Source of the DNA: Paramecium tetraurelia
Taxonomy: Eukaryota; Ciliophora; Oligohymenophorea; Peniculida; Parameciidae
Direction of reading: 5' to 3'
Assembly: GCF_000165425.1 (NCBI RefSeq)
Contig: NW_001798990.1
Location: 1,796-65,795, forward strand
DNA: 64,000 nt
Shown here: in pieces, positions 24,504 to 35,711 of the stretch
How positions within the stretch are numbered: the first letter of the stretch is position 1
Layout: every line of letters begins with the position of its first letter
Program-made: the position numbers and the translations under genes
The notes under the pieces: generated by a model
Seen by the model: only the letters and a program-made list of their open reading frames with translations
Databases searched by the model: none
Told to the model about the DNA's origin: nothing

Positions 24504-25883
24504 ATGAAGTATGTTAAAATGGCTGATATTTTTGGAGTATAATTGAAATAAGAAATACATTAAGATGAAAAGCTTTAAAAATCAGTTTTTGGAGGAGTGT
24601 TATCAATTATTGTAACTTCTGTTAGTCTAGGGTACTTTATTTATATAATGGATTAATGGAGGAATTCTAACATCCTACCAAAATCAACAAATATCATAAA
24701 GGCTGAAAACTATTCATCAATATAATTCACTAATGATAACCTATTCGAATTCTGTTATTGGAGGTACTAAGAGGGTGTAATTGATCCATTCAGAACTACT
24801 GATAATATTTTAATGCCAATAGGAATGTATATTATTGATGGCATTCCCTAAACACCATTTTCAATGCTTAGTAACATAACAACTTTATCAGCATATAATA
24901 GTAATTTAATCTATGTAGAGAACTTGAATATTATATAAAATAGCGGATTTAATCCTTAATTAAACTAAACCAAGGAATTGCTCATTATTATTACAAAATG
25001 CAATTAATACCTACTCTCTGTAAATTAGACATGTGCTAGCGATACTGATATTGAAAACTTTTTTATTTAATAAACTAATATGTTGAGCTTTTGGATAAAT
25101 ACCAAGTATTTTAATTCAAAAAGTTAGATATTCGATGTAGTCAAAAAGCAATACTACATTTCATTTGAGAAAGAAAGAGCACAATAAATATAAATAATCT
25201 TAAAATAATAAAAAACCAGAATCGATTCAGGAATCCTATTTGAAAACTATGAAGAAAATGATTTTGTATTTGATGCTCAATTTTTAATGACTACATTATA
25301 GATCGACTTTTTTAAGAAAATGATAAACATGGATGCATATATAACATTTACTATAAGATTAGATCCTTTCTCTTATGATACATAAGTTGTCTATCCTAAA
25401 TTAGGCGAGATTTTAGCCTAAGTAGGATCAATCGTTAGTATGATAATGATTGTATAGTATGTAGCCTATTTTTACAATGAATATCTATTATAAAATAGCC
25501 TTGTAGAAGCTGTTTTAAAAAGTCTTGTTCTAAATTATGACTCTCTTAAAAATTCACAAGAAAAATCTAAAAAGATTACATATAATAATATACAAAAATT
25601 AGCAAAGTAAAAATTACTATTTGTCAACATAATAAATGAACTCTCTAGAATTGAACTATTTTTATTGAGCCTTTATGACAGTATCTAAATTAGTAAAATT
25701 TCATAGTTAAAATTTCAGATAGCTAATGAACCGAAGTCGGAATCATTTGAAGGAGTATTCTCTATGCTATCTAATAAAAGTTTAAATATAATAAATGAGG
25801 AAGAATTTAAAGATTTGTTCAATGCATTTATATTTAATCCATTAGAAGCAAAGAAAATCATGATTCTAGAAAATATTTAATGA
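24504..25883 (+). CDS. Two-TM membrane protein, paralogue of the gene at 13404
   Basis: 459 aa, no introns. MKYVKMADIFGVQLKQEIHQ is the cytosolic head, followed by TM1 (GGVLSIIVTSVSLGYFIYIM), a ~275-residue loop with FEFCYWRYQEGVIDPFR, ILMPIGMYIIDGIPQTPFS and Asn-rich sites, a second hydrophobic stretch (GEILAQVGSIVSMIMIVQYV) and a charged tail. It is collinear with the minus-strand gene at 13404-14840 but clearly diverged, so the duplication is old. It sits between the two GST copies. Function unknown. Confidence 0.85.
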
Positions 25884-26055
25884 CAATGTATTTGATAATT
25901 AAACTATAAAGTTCTGATTACATTAAAATATTTGTGTAATATATTGAATCATCAATTTTAATTTTAATTGAAAATCATCATATTCTAATATATATGTGGA
26001 AAATTATAGAGATAAGACACTTTATAATTAATGATCTCTGTATATATAATTCAAC

Positions 26056-26735
26056 TCAAAAGAATACGGCAAAAGGAGGGGAGTTGAATGGTCTCTTAAT
26101 GTAATTTGGACTTTCTAGATATTTCTTGATTTATGGGAATTCAGAAATTCTATTGTGAAATTCAACAAGTTTTGGCTTTGAAGTAATTACTTCAGGAGCC
26201 AATACCAGGAATTCATCAACGAATTCCCATAACACAAAGTCAATATAGGTAATTGTATCCCCGGTTAACCATGTTGATCTTTCTAATGTAGTATTGAAGG
26301 CTCTAAAGAATTCTCCTGCTTCCTTCAACATGTCTTCCTTCTTGGCTTCTGCTGTTTCCTTATTACCATAGGCCCAAGTAAAGAATGAAGCCTTTAAGTC
26401 TCCTATGGCTCCTCTAATAGTTGCGACCATTGTTTATTACTTGGCATCTTTGCCAAGTAATTCAGGTTTATTTACTTTATGAGCTAAATAATGATAGATG
26501 GCATCTGATTCGAAAACAGTCTATGATAAATAAAATGAATTACGTGATCTCCATCTTTAAGATATGGAAGATTTGTGAATGGGCTATTGAATGTTTGATC
26601 ATCCTTTCCAAACCATTCTTATGGATCGTTATATCTCTTATCTTCATAGGGAAGCTCTATGTATTCAAGGAAGAACCTTAGTGGTTAAGCTAATCCTCTA
26701 ATAGGCCAATATCCAAGAATGACTTTGTTTTCCAT
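26056..26735 (-). CDS. Glutathione S-transferase, mu-like (copy 2)
   Basis: 218 aa. Same architecture as the copy at 23154: GYWPIRGLAQPLRFFLE, LPYLKDGDH, STWLTGDTITYIDFVLWEF. The 23-nt intron (26521-26543) is at the same site with the same sequence. Most differences are in residues ~100-130 (the helical domain, KASFFTWAYGNKETAEAKKE) and at the C-terminus (FNSPPFAVFF instead of YNWEIQAVFY). Similar duplicated GSTs often differ in substrate pocket; that is inference. Both copies are minus strand and flank a plus-strand gene. Confidence 0.93.
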
Positions 26736-27048
26736 TTATTTTTAATTGAACAATTGTATGGATAATCAGGCACTATATAAAACTAGAAATAATACGCAAT
26801 TCTGATTAATTCAGGAATCTGGATATTTTCTTTGATAGTTTTATGGATGAAATGTAGATTTTTTTTAAGTTTTATAACAAACAGAATTAATACAAGAATC
26901 AATTTGACTATTATTTTGATCCTCAGATTATGTTTTCGAGTCTTTTCGTCTTATGATCAAACGTAAAATTAATTGACTTTATTGTCTCAAATACGAAAGA
27001 AGTTATAATATAAATTTTATAAATTCTCGATTTATATTTATTAATAAA
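26736..27048. other. Intergenic spacer
   Basis: 313 bp between divergent starts of GST copy 2 and a coiled-coil gene. AT-rich; a short minus-strand open frame here lacks any family signature. Presumed promoter DNA. Confidence 0.5.
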
Positions 27049-27561
27049 ATGAATAAATAATTCAATAAAACTTCCCCTCCTGAGATATTTCTTACTATCT
27101 AAACAAAATAAGCATAACAAGAAGATTCTTTAGATTAAATTAAATAAGTTAGATCAGTCAGTTTGGAAAAGGAACTGGCTTAATTGAATGACGAATAAGA
27201 AACTTATGATATGATAAATGAAATTGAATATAAAATGCTTAATTTTAGATCAGATTAAAGAAGGGAGAGAGCAGAAATAGAATCTACAAAGTCATAATAT
27301 AAATTGTTAGAGATAGTTGCTCAATCTAAAATTAAGCAATTAGAGACATCATTGAAATTCTCTGTTGAAGCTTTAGAGAATAAGTTTATTAGAGAACAAG
27401 GCACAACCAATGGATATGTGGAATACATTTAATAATCTATAAGTCAATAAAAAAAAGAAGATGCATCAATTAATCATTATATAAAATTACTTGAGAAAAG
27501 AGTGGCAGCATTAGAATTCGAGTTGGGAATTGAAAATGTAAATAATTAGTAAGGATAATGA
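27049..27561 (+). CDS. Small coiled-coil protein
   Basis: 170 aa in one exon from ATG 27049 to TGA 27559-27561. A short head (MNKQFNKTSPPEIFLT) is followed by coil (SLEKELAQLNDEQETYDMIN; RRERAEIESTKSQYKLLEIV; LLEKRVAALEFELGIE). The heptad-like pattern and SF-assemblin-like style suggest a cytoskeletal protein, but no family motif is decisive. Confidence 0.72.
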
Positions 27562-27626
27562 GAATCGTTTATAATAACGCATTCTCACTTGATTGAATTG
27601 TTGATATATATATTGATAAAAATAAA

Positions 27627-28145
27627 ATGTAAATCGAGTTTGATTAATACTTGTCTTTGCTAAGTTATTTGGATGAAGAAACTAATATAAAGATTAGAAA
27701 ATAATATCTTTAGATTGAAAATAATCTATCAAAACCATCAAAGTAGAAAGAATCTCAAAGAAAACTATTGAAGTCTTTAATACAAATATTTTTTTTAATT
27801 GTTAAAACATAACTTATATTCATGTACGTGATAATGTGTGGAACCTAGTCTCAAAATTGCTTAGCAAATCTGCAATGGATGGTAGATAACAAATAGAAAA
27901 TTCAAAAAATTAATATTTCATTAAAAGAAATGAACCAAAATGAAGATGATGTCTTAGTGAAACTTGTAATTAATACTTATCAGAAAGTAAGCCCTTCAAA
28001 TGAAGCGATATAACAAAGAAATTATCTTAAAAATGCAACAAATCTACAATTAATTGTTAAAATTTGTAAGAGATAGGTGGATTTATAAATTAAACTCCTC
28101 AATACAAAGGTCCTTGGGTTGTAAATGTAGAATTTTAATTTATGA
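27627..28145 (+). CDS. Hypothetical helical protein (3' structure unresolved)
   Basis: From ATG 27627 a frame of 172 codons (MQIEFDQYLSLLSYLDEETN ... NATNLQLIVKICKRQVDLQ) runs to TGA at 28143-28145. A second Gln/Lys-rich stretch with coding character lies in the same frame at about 28197-28523 (LRILQIYISSNFKKLEQQE) but is separated by two TGA codons. A 26-nt intron near 28182-28207 plus a small frame shift could join them; I could not settle exon borders. It is either one spliced gene or a gene plus a chance frame. No family recognised. Confidence 0.4.
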
Positions 28146-28489
28146 AAACCATGTTAAATCATAGGAAAAACTGGTAAATTGTTGCTTCTGAAATGAAAAA
28201 TCAGAGAACTGAGAATTCTGCAAATATATATAAGTTCAAATTTTAAAAAGCTTGAATAATAGGAGATTAAATTATTGAATAAACAATAAATTGAGACTGA
28301 ACTTTCATCACTTAAGTTGACTTACATTATAGGGATTGAATAATTCGGGCAACAATAAATTAGTTTTATATTAATGTAAGAGACTAAATAGGATGATAAT
28401 AGAGGGCAAAAAATAATCATCTAAAAACCTCCTTTAGAAACATAGCAGTTAAATAAAAATAAAGATAATAAATAAAAAGAATAAATACC

Positions 28490-28720
28490 TCAATAAATTA
28501 CAAATAATAGGATATTCAACTGATATGTATTATTCAATCGATCCTCTTAGTGTTCTATTATATTAAATTAATTCACTGTTGATGGCGAAAGTTCAATCTG
28601 AGCATGGTTAGATTTTCCACCAAAAACTTTATTTTTCATTACGTTAATATTCTCTGACTTGATTAGGCTTTTTCTTATTTAATTTATGAAAATTCTAATA
28701 AAACCATTCTTTTTATTCAT
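28490..28720 (-). CDS. Possible small basic protein
   Basis: ATG at 28720 to TGA at 28490-28492, 76 aa: MNKKNGFIRIFINQIRKSLI then VFGGKSNHAQIELSPSTVNQ. Residue use looks coding, but the frame is short and its end overlaps the uncertain plus-strand tail at 28490-28523, so only one of the two may be real. No homology recognised. Confidence 0.35.
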
Positions 28721-29024
28721 TTTTAATTTTCAAATATCTTTTTTGCCTGAGTTTATTATGCAAGACTATAGACGACTCAAATGAATAATACTACGTACTT
28801 TCTAAATTAATTAAGTTGGTATTCGGGTTAATATATTTTTTGAGCCTTTAAATTAATTAAATATTAAAGATATTATAATTTGTTAAATATTTCATATAAT
28901 TTTACTCAAATATTTATAACAAGATTTACTTTAAATATCATCAAATCTTATTGTTTATAATTAGTCAGATATTATTAAGGTATTTAAATAATTTGTAATT
29001 TTTGTTAACTGAGAATGAAATGTC
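28721..29024. other. AT-rich spacer
   Basis: 304 bp with no supported gene, running up to the start of the broken CK1-like gene. Confidence 0.5.
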
Positions 29025-30259
29025 ATGATAATAAACCAGCTTCATAATCTTATTAATTTCTTGAAAAAATTAGGGGAGGGGTATTTTATATCATTTTGAT
29101 ATAATAAGTTCCTTTGGATTTATATGGAAAGTCAATCATATTGAGACTGGGCGCTTATATGCTTGTAAATTAGTCAAAAATTCGATGAAAAAGGAGAAAA
29201 CTTTACTTCAAAGATTGATAAAGATCCTGCATTTACTGTAAGGGAAAAAAGGTAACAAATAAAGTAAAATAGGCTTTACTCAAATAATCACATCAGGTTA
29301 GGATCATAAGAATACCTACTTTAGAATGAATTTATTAGGAGACAATTTAGAATAAGTGAGAACAAAATTTGGGAATTTTAATACTGCTACTATATTAAAT
29401 ACAGGTTAATAAATGATTCTGCTTCTTAAAGAGTTACATAATGCTCACATTATCGCATAGAGATATTAAGTTATTAAGTCTGAAAAATTTGTAGTTCATC
29501 AAGAGAAACTACATCTAATAGATTTTGGACTATCTATTTCGGAAGGAAAACATCTAGAATTTCAAGAAAATAAGGTTATGATAGGGAAAGCTCGTTGTGC
29601 TTCCATATACGCATTGAAGGGATACGAATAATCAAGGAGAGATGAACTTGAATCTGTTGTTATTTACTAATTTATTTATTCAATGGAACTCTACCATGGA
29701 ACAATATTAAAGGTGATGATAAGCAGAATAAATATTACAAGATTTAAAGGATGAAAGATATATTTAAACCAGAGACCTGCATAAATTTGCCTCTTGAGCT
29801 CTTGAAGTACATAAAATATGTTAAACAATTAGAGTTTGATTAAAATCCTGATTATGAATATTTGGAAAATTTGTTAAAAAAAGGGGAGGATTTTACTCGA
29901 AGTCCTAAACTCTAAATTTAATAAAACCAGTCCTAAGTTAACCCTAATTTATTGAATTTATGGGTATTGAGAAGGAACAGAGTTTGACATCTAGAAAATT
30001 ATTGTAGCAATAAGATAACACTAGTCGAAGGATTAAATTAGAAGATCTAAGTTCCACAGGAGCTGACATAATGGAAGAGTTGGATAAAGATGAAGGAATA
30101 CAATTATAAAACCTATCTGTTGACATCAAATAGCCAAAAATACTAAATAAAACAAGAACGGAATAAGGTTAGATTTTTGGTTTTGAGGCTAAGCTAAAAA
30201 CGAATTAATTACCCATTTCCTTACAATAATCATTACGATATCTTTAATAATTTCTATGA
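29025..30259 (+). pseudogene. CK1-like protein kinase, apparently disrupted
   Basis: Starts MIINQLHNLINFLKKLGEGSFGFIWKV, the glycine loop joined over a 28-nt intron (29081-29108). Casein kinase 1 features follow: LLGDNLEQVRTKFG, LHLIDFGLSI and SRRDELESV. Two lesions stand out. At the catalytic loop, an extra G at 29454 and an extra 8-nt block (29471-29478, echoing the preceding bases) leave the frame intact overall but change HRDIK into unrelated residues. Near 29671-29682 one base is missing, so LPWNNIKGDDKQNKYY and the conserved C-lobe lie in another frame. The remaining tail to TGA 30257-30259 is Ser/Gln-rich. No GT...AG intron explains either lesion. A sequencing error cannot be ruled out for the single-base change. 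Confidence 0.75.
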
Positions 30260-30292
30260 TAATTTATACTACAAAAATTTGTATATATTTTA

Positions 30293-31205
30293 ATGAATTC
30301 AAGTATAATCAATATTGGAGTCTATTAAATACTTCTTAATCGTTTGATTGGATAAGGATGGCATTCAACTACATATTAATGTATAAATATCCAATAAATG
30401 TAAAAATAATTGGTGGCCAAAATCTATTAAAGTTAAACAGTTCCTAATGATGCAGAAATTATCAAACTTAAAAAGCTGAATCATGCTAACGTTGTTTAAA
30501 TTTATGATGTATATTAAAATGAAAAGGACGTTATAATTATTATGGAGAAATGTCAGTCATCTTTAAGGAACGAAATGAAATTTCAGAAGGAATATGATGA
30601 GATGGAGCTATTGGCTGTTTTAAGTTAAATCTTGAAGGGTTATAATTATATTTTGGATCAGGGTTTAGAAATAAATGAATTGAAACCAACTAATATTATG
30701 ATCGATGATAATGAAATCATTAAAGTACGAATTTATTCTATTTGAAAAGGTCTCGAATTATGGTATGAGTAACCTCTATAAACATTCTGATGTAGAAGTT
30801 AGACCTTATGCGGCCCCAGAAATCTTCTTTAGCAATAAGCAGACTGATGCCAAAAACATATATTCGGTAATAAGCTTTAAGATATTTTAGTTAGGTTTGA
30901 TTATTTATTAACTTGTATTTCATTAATTACCATTCTCGTTAAAGTAGAATGGTGACGTGATTGCATTTCTATAGAGAATTAAAAAATCTAAGCTCTAAAT
31001 TCCTTAAAATGTAAAGATGATTCTATAATAGAAATTCTAAAAGATAACTGAGATCATTTCTCAAATGATAATTTATGATTATTAAGAAAGGATAAATCGA
31101 GAGAAATTGGGAGAATTATTAATTTAGAATTTCAAGAGAGGAAGTAGAAGAATAGCTAGTATTTAGCCAATTGCTGCAAAGGCTGACGATTATTTATACT
31201 TTTGA
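30293..31205 (+). CDS. Protein kinase-like protein, probable pseudokinase
   Basis: 287 aa. The fold of a kinase is recognisable: GQGWHSTTYQCI (glycine loop), VVQIYDVYQNEKDVIIIMEK, ELKPTNIMIDD in place of HRDxKPxN, and PYAAPEIFFSN. The catalytic Asp of HRD is lost (EINELKPTN) and DFG is replaced by NYG, so phosphotransfer is unlikely. Introns 30725-30749 (25 nt) and 30867-30890 (24 nt). Frame and splicing are intact, in contrast to the broken gene upstream, so this is a maintained pseudokinase and not a decayed gene. It may act as a scaffold or regulator of a neighbouring kinase. Confidence 0.75.
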
Positions 31206-31243
31206 TTTTTAGAAATTATTTTATTATTTTATTTATTCAATAA

Positions 31244-33661
31244 ATGGCTCATCAAAGGAATGAAATGAAGATAGGAAATTACTCCTTCGATGCTTAGAAG
31301 GATCTTATAGTAGAAGGTAAGAGAGGACCAATACTAAGATGTAAGGATAACTCTGGCTAAGTTTATTGTCTGAAAGTAATTAGAAAATTAGGGGATAATT
31401 ATAGAAATGAAATCGAGGCTTATAAAAGACTCAAATAAGAAAAAGAAAAGCATTTCAATACTTTAAGGGTTTACGAATTGTAAGAGGATAATGACAATTT
31501 TTATATTTTCACAGAACTTTGTGAAGCTACCTTTGATCAATACTTGAGTCAAAGATGGAAAAACATGATGTTGAATTTCGATGAAATTCAAGATTTTCTA
31601 GGTCAAATAGTGAAAGGTTATTAATACTTGAGAAAGCTGAAAATTAATGTGAGAGATTTGACGCCTAAAACTATACTTGTCTAGAAATTAATAAATGATA
31701 GAATGATATTAAAAGTAAACTTTCATTTGATTTAGATATCTGATTATTGTATATACGATAACGGAAGAATAGATCCTCAGGCTCGAACTCCAATTTTCTA
31801 GTCCCCAGAATTGTTCAATTTTAATTCTATGAAAATAAAATTATCCGATCTTTGTGACATTTATGCTGTAAGCTTTATTTAATATTATACGAATAGCTTG
31901 GAGTGATTCTCTATATGATGTGCTTCAAAGGAGATAATATAACAAATGTTGAAGACTTCTCTAATTTAGAAAAATTTCACGAGGACCTAAAAGCCAAAAA
32001 TGCTTTCTAATGTCCAAAAAATGCTTATTGTTAAAAGGAATTACTCTCATTAATATCATAAATGATTGTCTACAATCCAGAGGACAGAATAAAATGGGAA
32101 ATTTTGGAGTAAAGGTATCCTCCACATTTTTTTATCTTATCAGATTTATATTTTGTAAACATTAAATAGGTTCTTGGATCTGGAGCTTAAGGATCTACAT
32201 ACATTGCATAAGATTTAAGAACTAATGAATAATTAGTTTGCAAAATAATTCCAAATGGGAAAGAAGGCACCTTGAGAGAAAAATAAATTGTTGATTAAAT
32301 CAAAAAAGTGAAAGCTAATGAAAATGTGATAAAAATTGCTTATACACAAACGCGCCATCAAGATACTTGCATAATTATGGAGAAATGTGACGAGAGTCTG
32401 CAAAATTATCTAAAAGGAAAAAGTGATTCTTAAAGATAATTAGAAAATAAGGAAATTATAGAGATTCTATATTAAATTGTTTAAGGTTATTGCTTCCTGA
32501 AATAAATTGGAGTAATTCATAGAGATCTAAAACCAGATAATATTCTAATAAAAAAGATTTAAGGGAGAAATGTTATTAAAGTATATTAATTATACAAAAT
32601 TAGATTATCGACTTCGGAGTAGGCAAGATTATTGGTAAAGAAGTTACTTTTACTGAGGCAGGCACACCATTATTTGCAGCTCCTGAAGTGTTAAAACAAG
32701 GTAAAGCTTATGACTATTAATGCGATATTTTTTCAGTATTATTTTGCACATAAACTTTAGTTAGGAGTGATATTGCATTATTTGGCATTTCTAAGAATGT
32801 TTAAGGATATAAATAATAGAAGAGAACTACTAGAATTTCATAACTCTTTAGAGACAAGACCTTTTTATTGTGAACAGCATTAAGTAAATTATTTAAATTG
32901 AGCTGTAGAATCCATTAATTACAGAGCTGATTAATAAAATGATTGTTTATGATCCAAAAAAGAGAATTACTTGGGAATAATTATAAGTTCATTCTATTTT
33001 TGATGAATTGAGAAACATTCCTCCTATTGTACGGTTCACCGAGACTTATAAATACATTTTTGCTTTATATAATTTGGCTTCTAGGGTATTAGGATAATTA
33101 GAAGAAAATGAAAAAGATAATATAATGCTCCAAGGTGAGATATAAATATTGAAATAATTTATTATTAGATTCTAATTATCCTGCTTGATGTGCATAAATC
33201 AAATTACTAAAAATTAATATATTATTATAGATAAAATCTGTTATAAAGTGAAATCATAAACAGATTTCTAAGATTGGCTAAAATAGATTGATTGTTAATA
33301 ACTGTATACCTAAAGCCTTGGAAAATATAATTCTATGAAGGACGTCTAAGCACTTAACTAAAACATAGCAAAGGGGTTGGAATTTTTGAACATGCTTAAA
33401 GAAATTGTCAAAAAGGAAAATACCACCTTTTTAGATATTCATTATTACTTCCACTAATTTTTCTAATTAGTCAGGATTCTAATTTTGAAGTCGAATCTAA
33501 CAAGCAAAGCCAAATATTCCTTGCTAAAATTAAAAAATGTCTTTTAAGAATACCCTGTACACAATTTAGAAGCTTTTATAGAAACTAAAATGACATTAAA
33601 GATATTAGAAACGTCTTAGATGGAAAATTACATTGATGTTGAACTGAAGTAGATTCAATGA
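31244..33661 (+). CDS. Tandem pseudokinase-kinase fusion protein
   Basis: 771 aa. Residues ~1-275 form a degenerate kinase: no canonical glycine loop, VRDLTPKTILV replaces HRDLKPxNxxx, and the DFG site reads SDY. Residues ~295-530 form a second, intact kinase: VLGSGAQGSTYIAQD, CKIIP, VIHRDLKPDNILI, IIDFGVGKI, GTPLFAAPEV. A ~240-residue helical tail of unknown type follows. Introns: 31868-31896 (29 nt), 32581-32603 (23 nt), 32736-32760 (25 nt), 32884-32908 (25 nt). Intron-corrected length is whole codons. The tandem layout recalls JAK or GCN2, where a pseudokinase controls its partner, but the sequences are not JAK-like. It lies 38 bp after another pseudokinase, suggesting local kinase duplication. 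Confidence 0.82.
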
Positions 33662-33729
33662 TTCATATTTTCACAATAAAATAGTCATCTTTATCCAATT
33701 ATTTATAATTAATTTATTATTTAATTGTT

Positions 33730-35695
33730 ATGCAAAGGAGTCCATCCTCATAATTGTCAATTAATTAACTGACAAATTCTTTATTAGAATGTATTTTAAA
33801 GGAATAGCATGGCAGCATTAAATTTGATATAATAAAGAAATTTTAGGAAAACATCAATAATAGCGAAATTCATTAATTTATTTTTTAGCTCTGGTAAATT
33901 GTATTCTAATATATTAGTTATATTTATTATGTAACAGGTAATAATCATCTAGAGGAATTTTTGAAAAAATATGGCTTGATGAATTCTTCAAATTATTACA
34001 GATTAGAATGGACTTTAAAAGCATTGAGTGAGGATTCCAAGTGCTTTCCCATTCCTGATTATTTCGCTAAATTCTTTACAGTAATCTATGCAATAATTTT
34101 AGCTTATGAAACATGAATATGTAAACAAGGGATTAACTAATACTAACAGCAGAGAAGATTATTTTTAGGATAGTAATTCATTTATTTTACGCATATAGTG
34201 TATTTGATTAAAGAAGCCAGAGCAAATTACCAAGATAGATAAGATCAATTAATTTTTAATTTAATAGAATAAAGTCTGAGACTAAAAAGCATTGAGATTG
34301 AGGAAAGAAAATAGTAGATGATAGCCTTTTTAAAAAAGATTAATCAAAATATAAATTATTTGTGGCAAATAACTTCATAAGGTGGCATAACGATACCATT
34401 TAATCATGGATTAATAGATTCTTATTTAGTAGTCCACATTCTTGATGATGAATTTACTTGTTTCAATACTGCAAAGAGAGTTCCTTACAAGATAATTGTA
34501 GAAACTATTGAGTATGTATCAATTCTAACGTAGTCCATCGGAATTAGAACTCATTAAGAAAGCTGTAGAAATCTATCAAAATAGTAGCGATATTTAAGAA
34601 TTAAACCCCTTTTATGATATCGAGAAGGAAATGAAAAGCATAGCATAATTGAAGATACTCTAGCAATATGACATCGATGAATTAAAAAAGTATTGTATCA
34701 GGATATAAGAGATTGGCATTAAAAAAAGTAGAATTTCATTTAAATCCTGAGAACTAGAAAATAAGGAGGAAGCCAAGAGACAAAGATATCTATGCATCTT
34801 CAACTAATTGTACTTCGATTTGGGGTGAAGATTGGAATGAGACTTAGTCTAGAATTCGTAAGTCATCTTAATTTGGACACCTTAAAACCTATCAAATAAG
34901 ACAGATTATAATTAAAGGAGGCGATGATTTAAGGAATGAGTTATTAATCATGCAGATGATAAAGAAGATAAAGGAGATATTTGAGAAACACAAACTAGAC
35001 ATCTTTTTGAGACCTTACGATATTATTTTAACATCCCCAAATAGTGGGATATTAGAATTCATTCCAAATACTGTTTCAATAGATAAAATTAAGAGAGATT
35101 ATTAAGATTACACTTTGAAACAGTTTTATGAGAATTTCTTTGATTGCTTTAGTGAGGCTTAGACGAACTTCTTATAAAGTCTGGCTGGCTATTCATTGAT
35201 ATGCTACCTATTCCAATTAAAGGATAGACACAATGGAAATATATTGATTGACAATTAAGGACACATTATTCATATTGACTTTGGGTTCGTTTTAACTCTA
35301 ACTCCAGGTAATTTGGGATTCGAAACTGCACCCTTTAAGTTAATTGAAGAATACGAAGAGCTTTTGGACGGGAAAGGCAGTTATTTCCATAATTACTTCT
35401 AAACCTTAATATTCAAAGGTATGATATTACTAAATCTTGAGGTCTGATGGCGTTGTAATAAGAAATTGATGAAATCTTGAACTTCGTTAAGATTATGAAC
35501 TTCAGTCCGAAACATAATCTATTGGTGAGTTTGGAGAAATTTAAAATTGAAGACTTTCGAAAGAGGTTTATGGAGAAGTGCTCTCTAGAGTAATTATATG
35601 AGAATGTACAAAATATTGTAAAAGAATCCAGTAATTCATGGACCACCACTCTGTATGATTATTTTTAGTTTAAGACCAACACTATATATTATTGA
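33730..35695 (+). CDS. Phosphatidylinositol 4-kinase, type III beta-like
   Basis: 609 aa. The catalytic domain (from ~330) has the PI4K order: FNTAKRVPYKIIVE, GGDDLRNELLIMQMI, FLRPYDIILTSPNSG, LKDRHNGNILID (catalytic loop) and HIIHIDFGFVL (activation loop start), then GFETAPFKL. The enzyme makes PI4P from phosphatidylinositol on Golgi-type membranes. The N-terminal half is helical and divergent, shorter than in yeast Pik1 or human PI4KB. Six introns: 33917-33937, 34081-34102, 34173-34198, 34512-34533, 34690-34711 (acceptor GAG) and 35419-35441 (acceptor GAG). Length is whole codons after removal. Confidence 0.9.
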
Positions 35696-35711
35696 TACTA
35701 ATTATTAAAAT

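Noticed and set aside
23519-26681. Two matching 86-codon plus-strand frames (23519-23779, 26421-26681)
   Set aside because: They match each other only because both are antisense to the duplicated GST genes.
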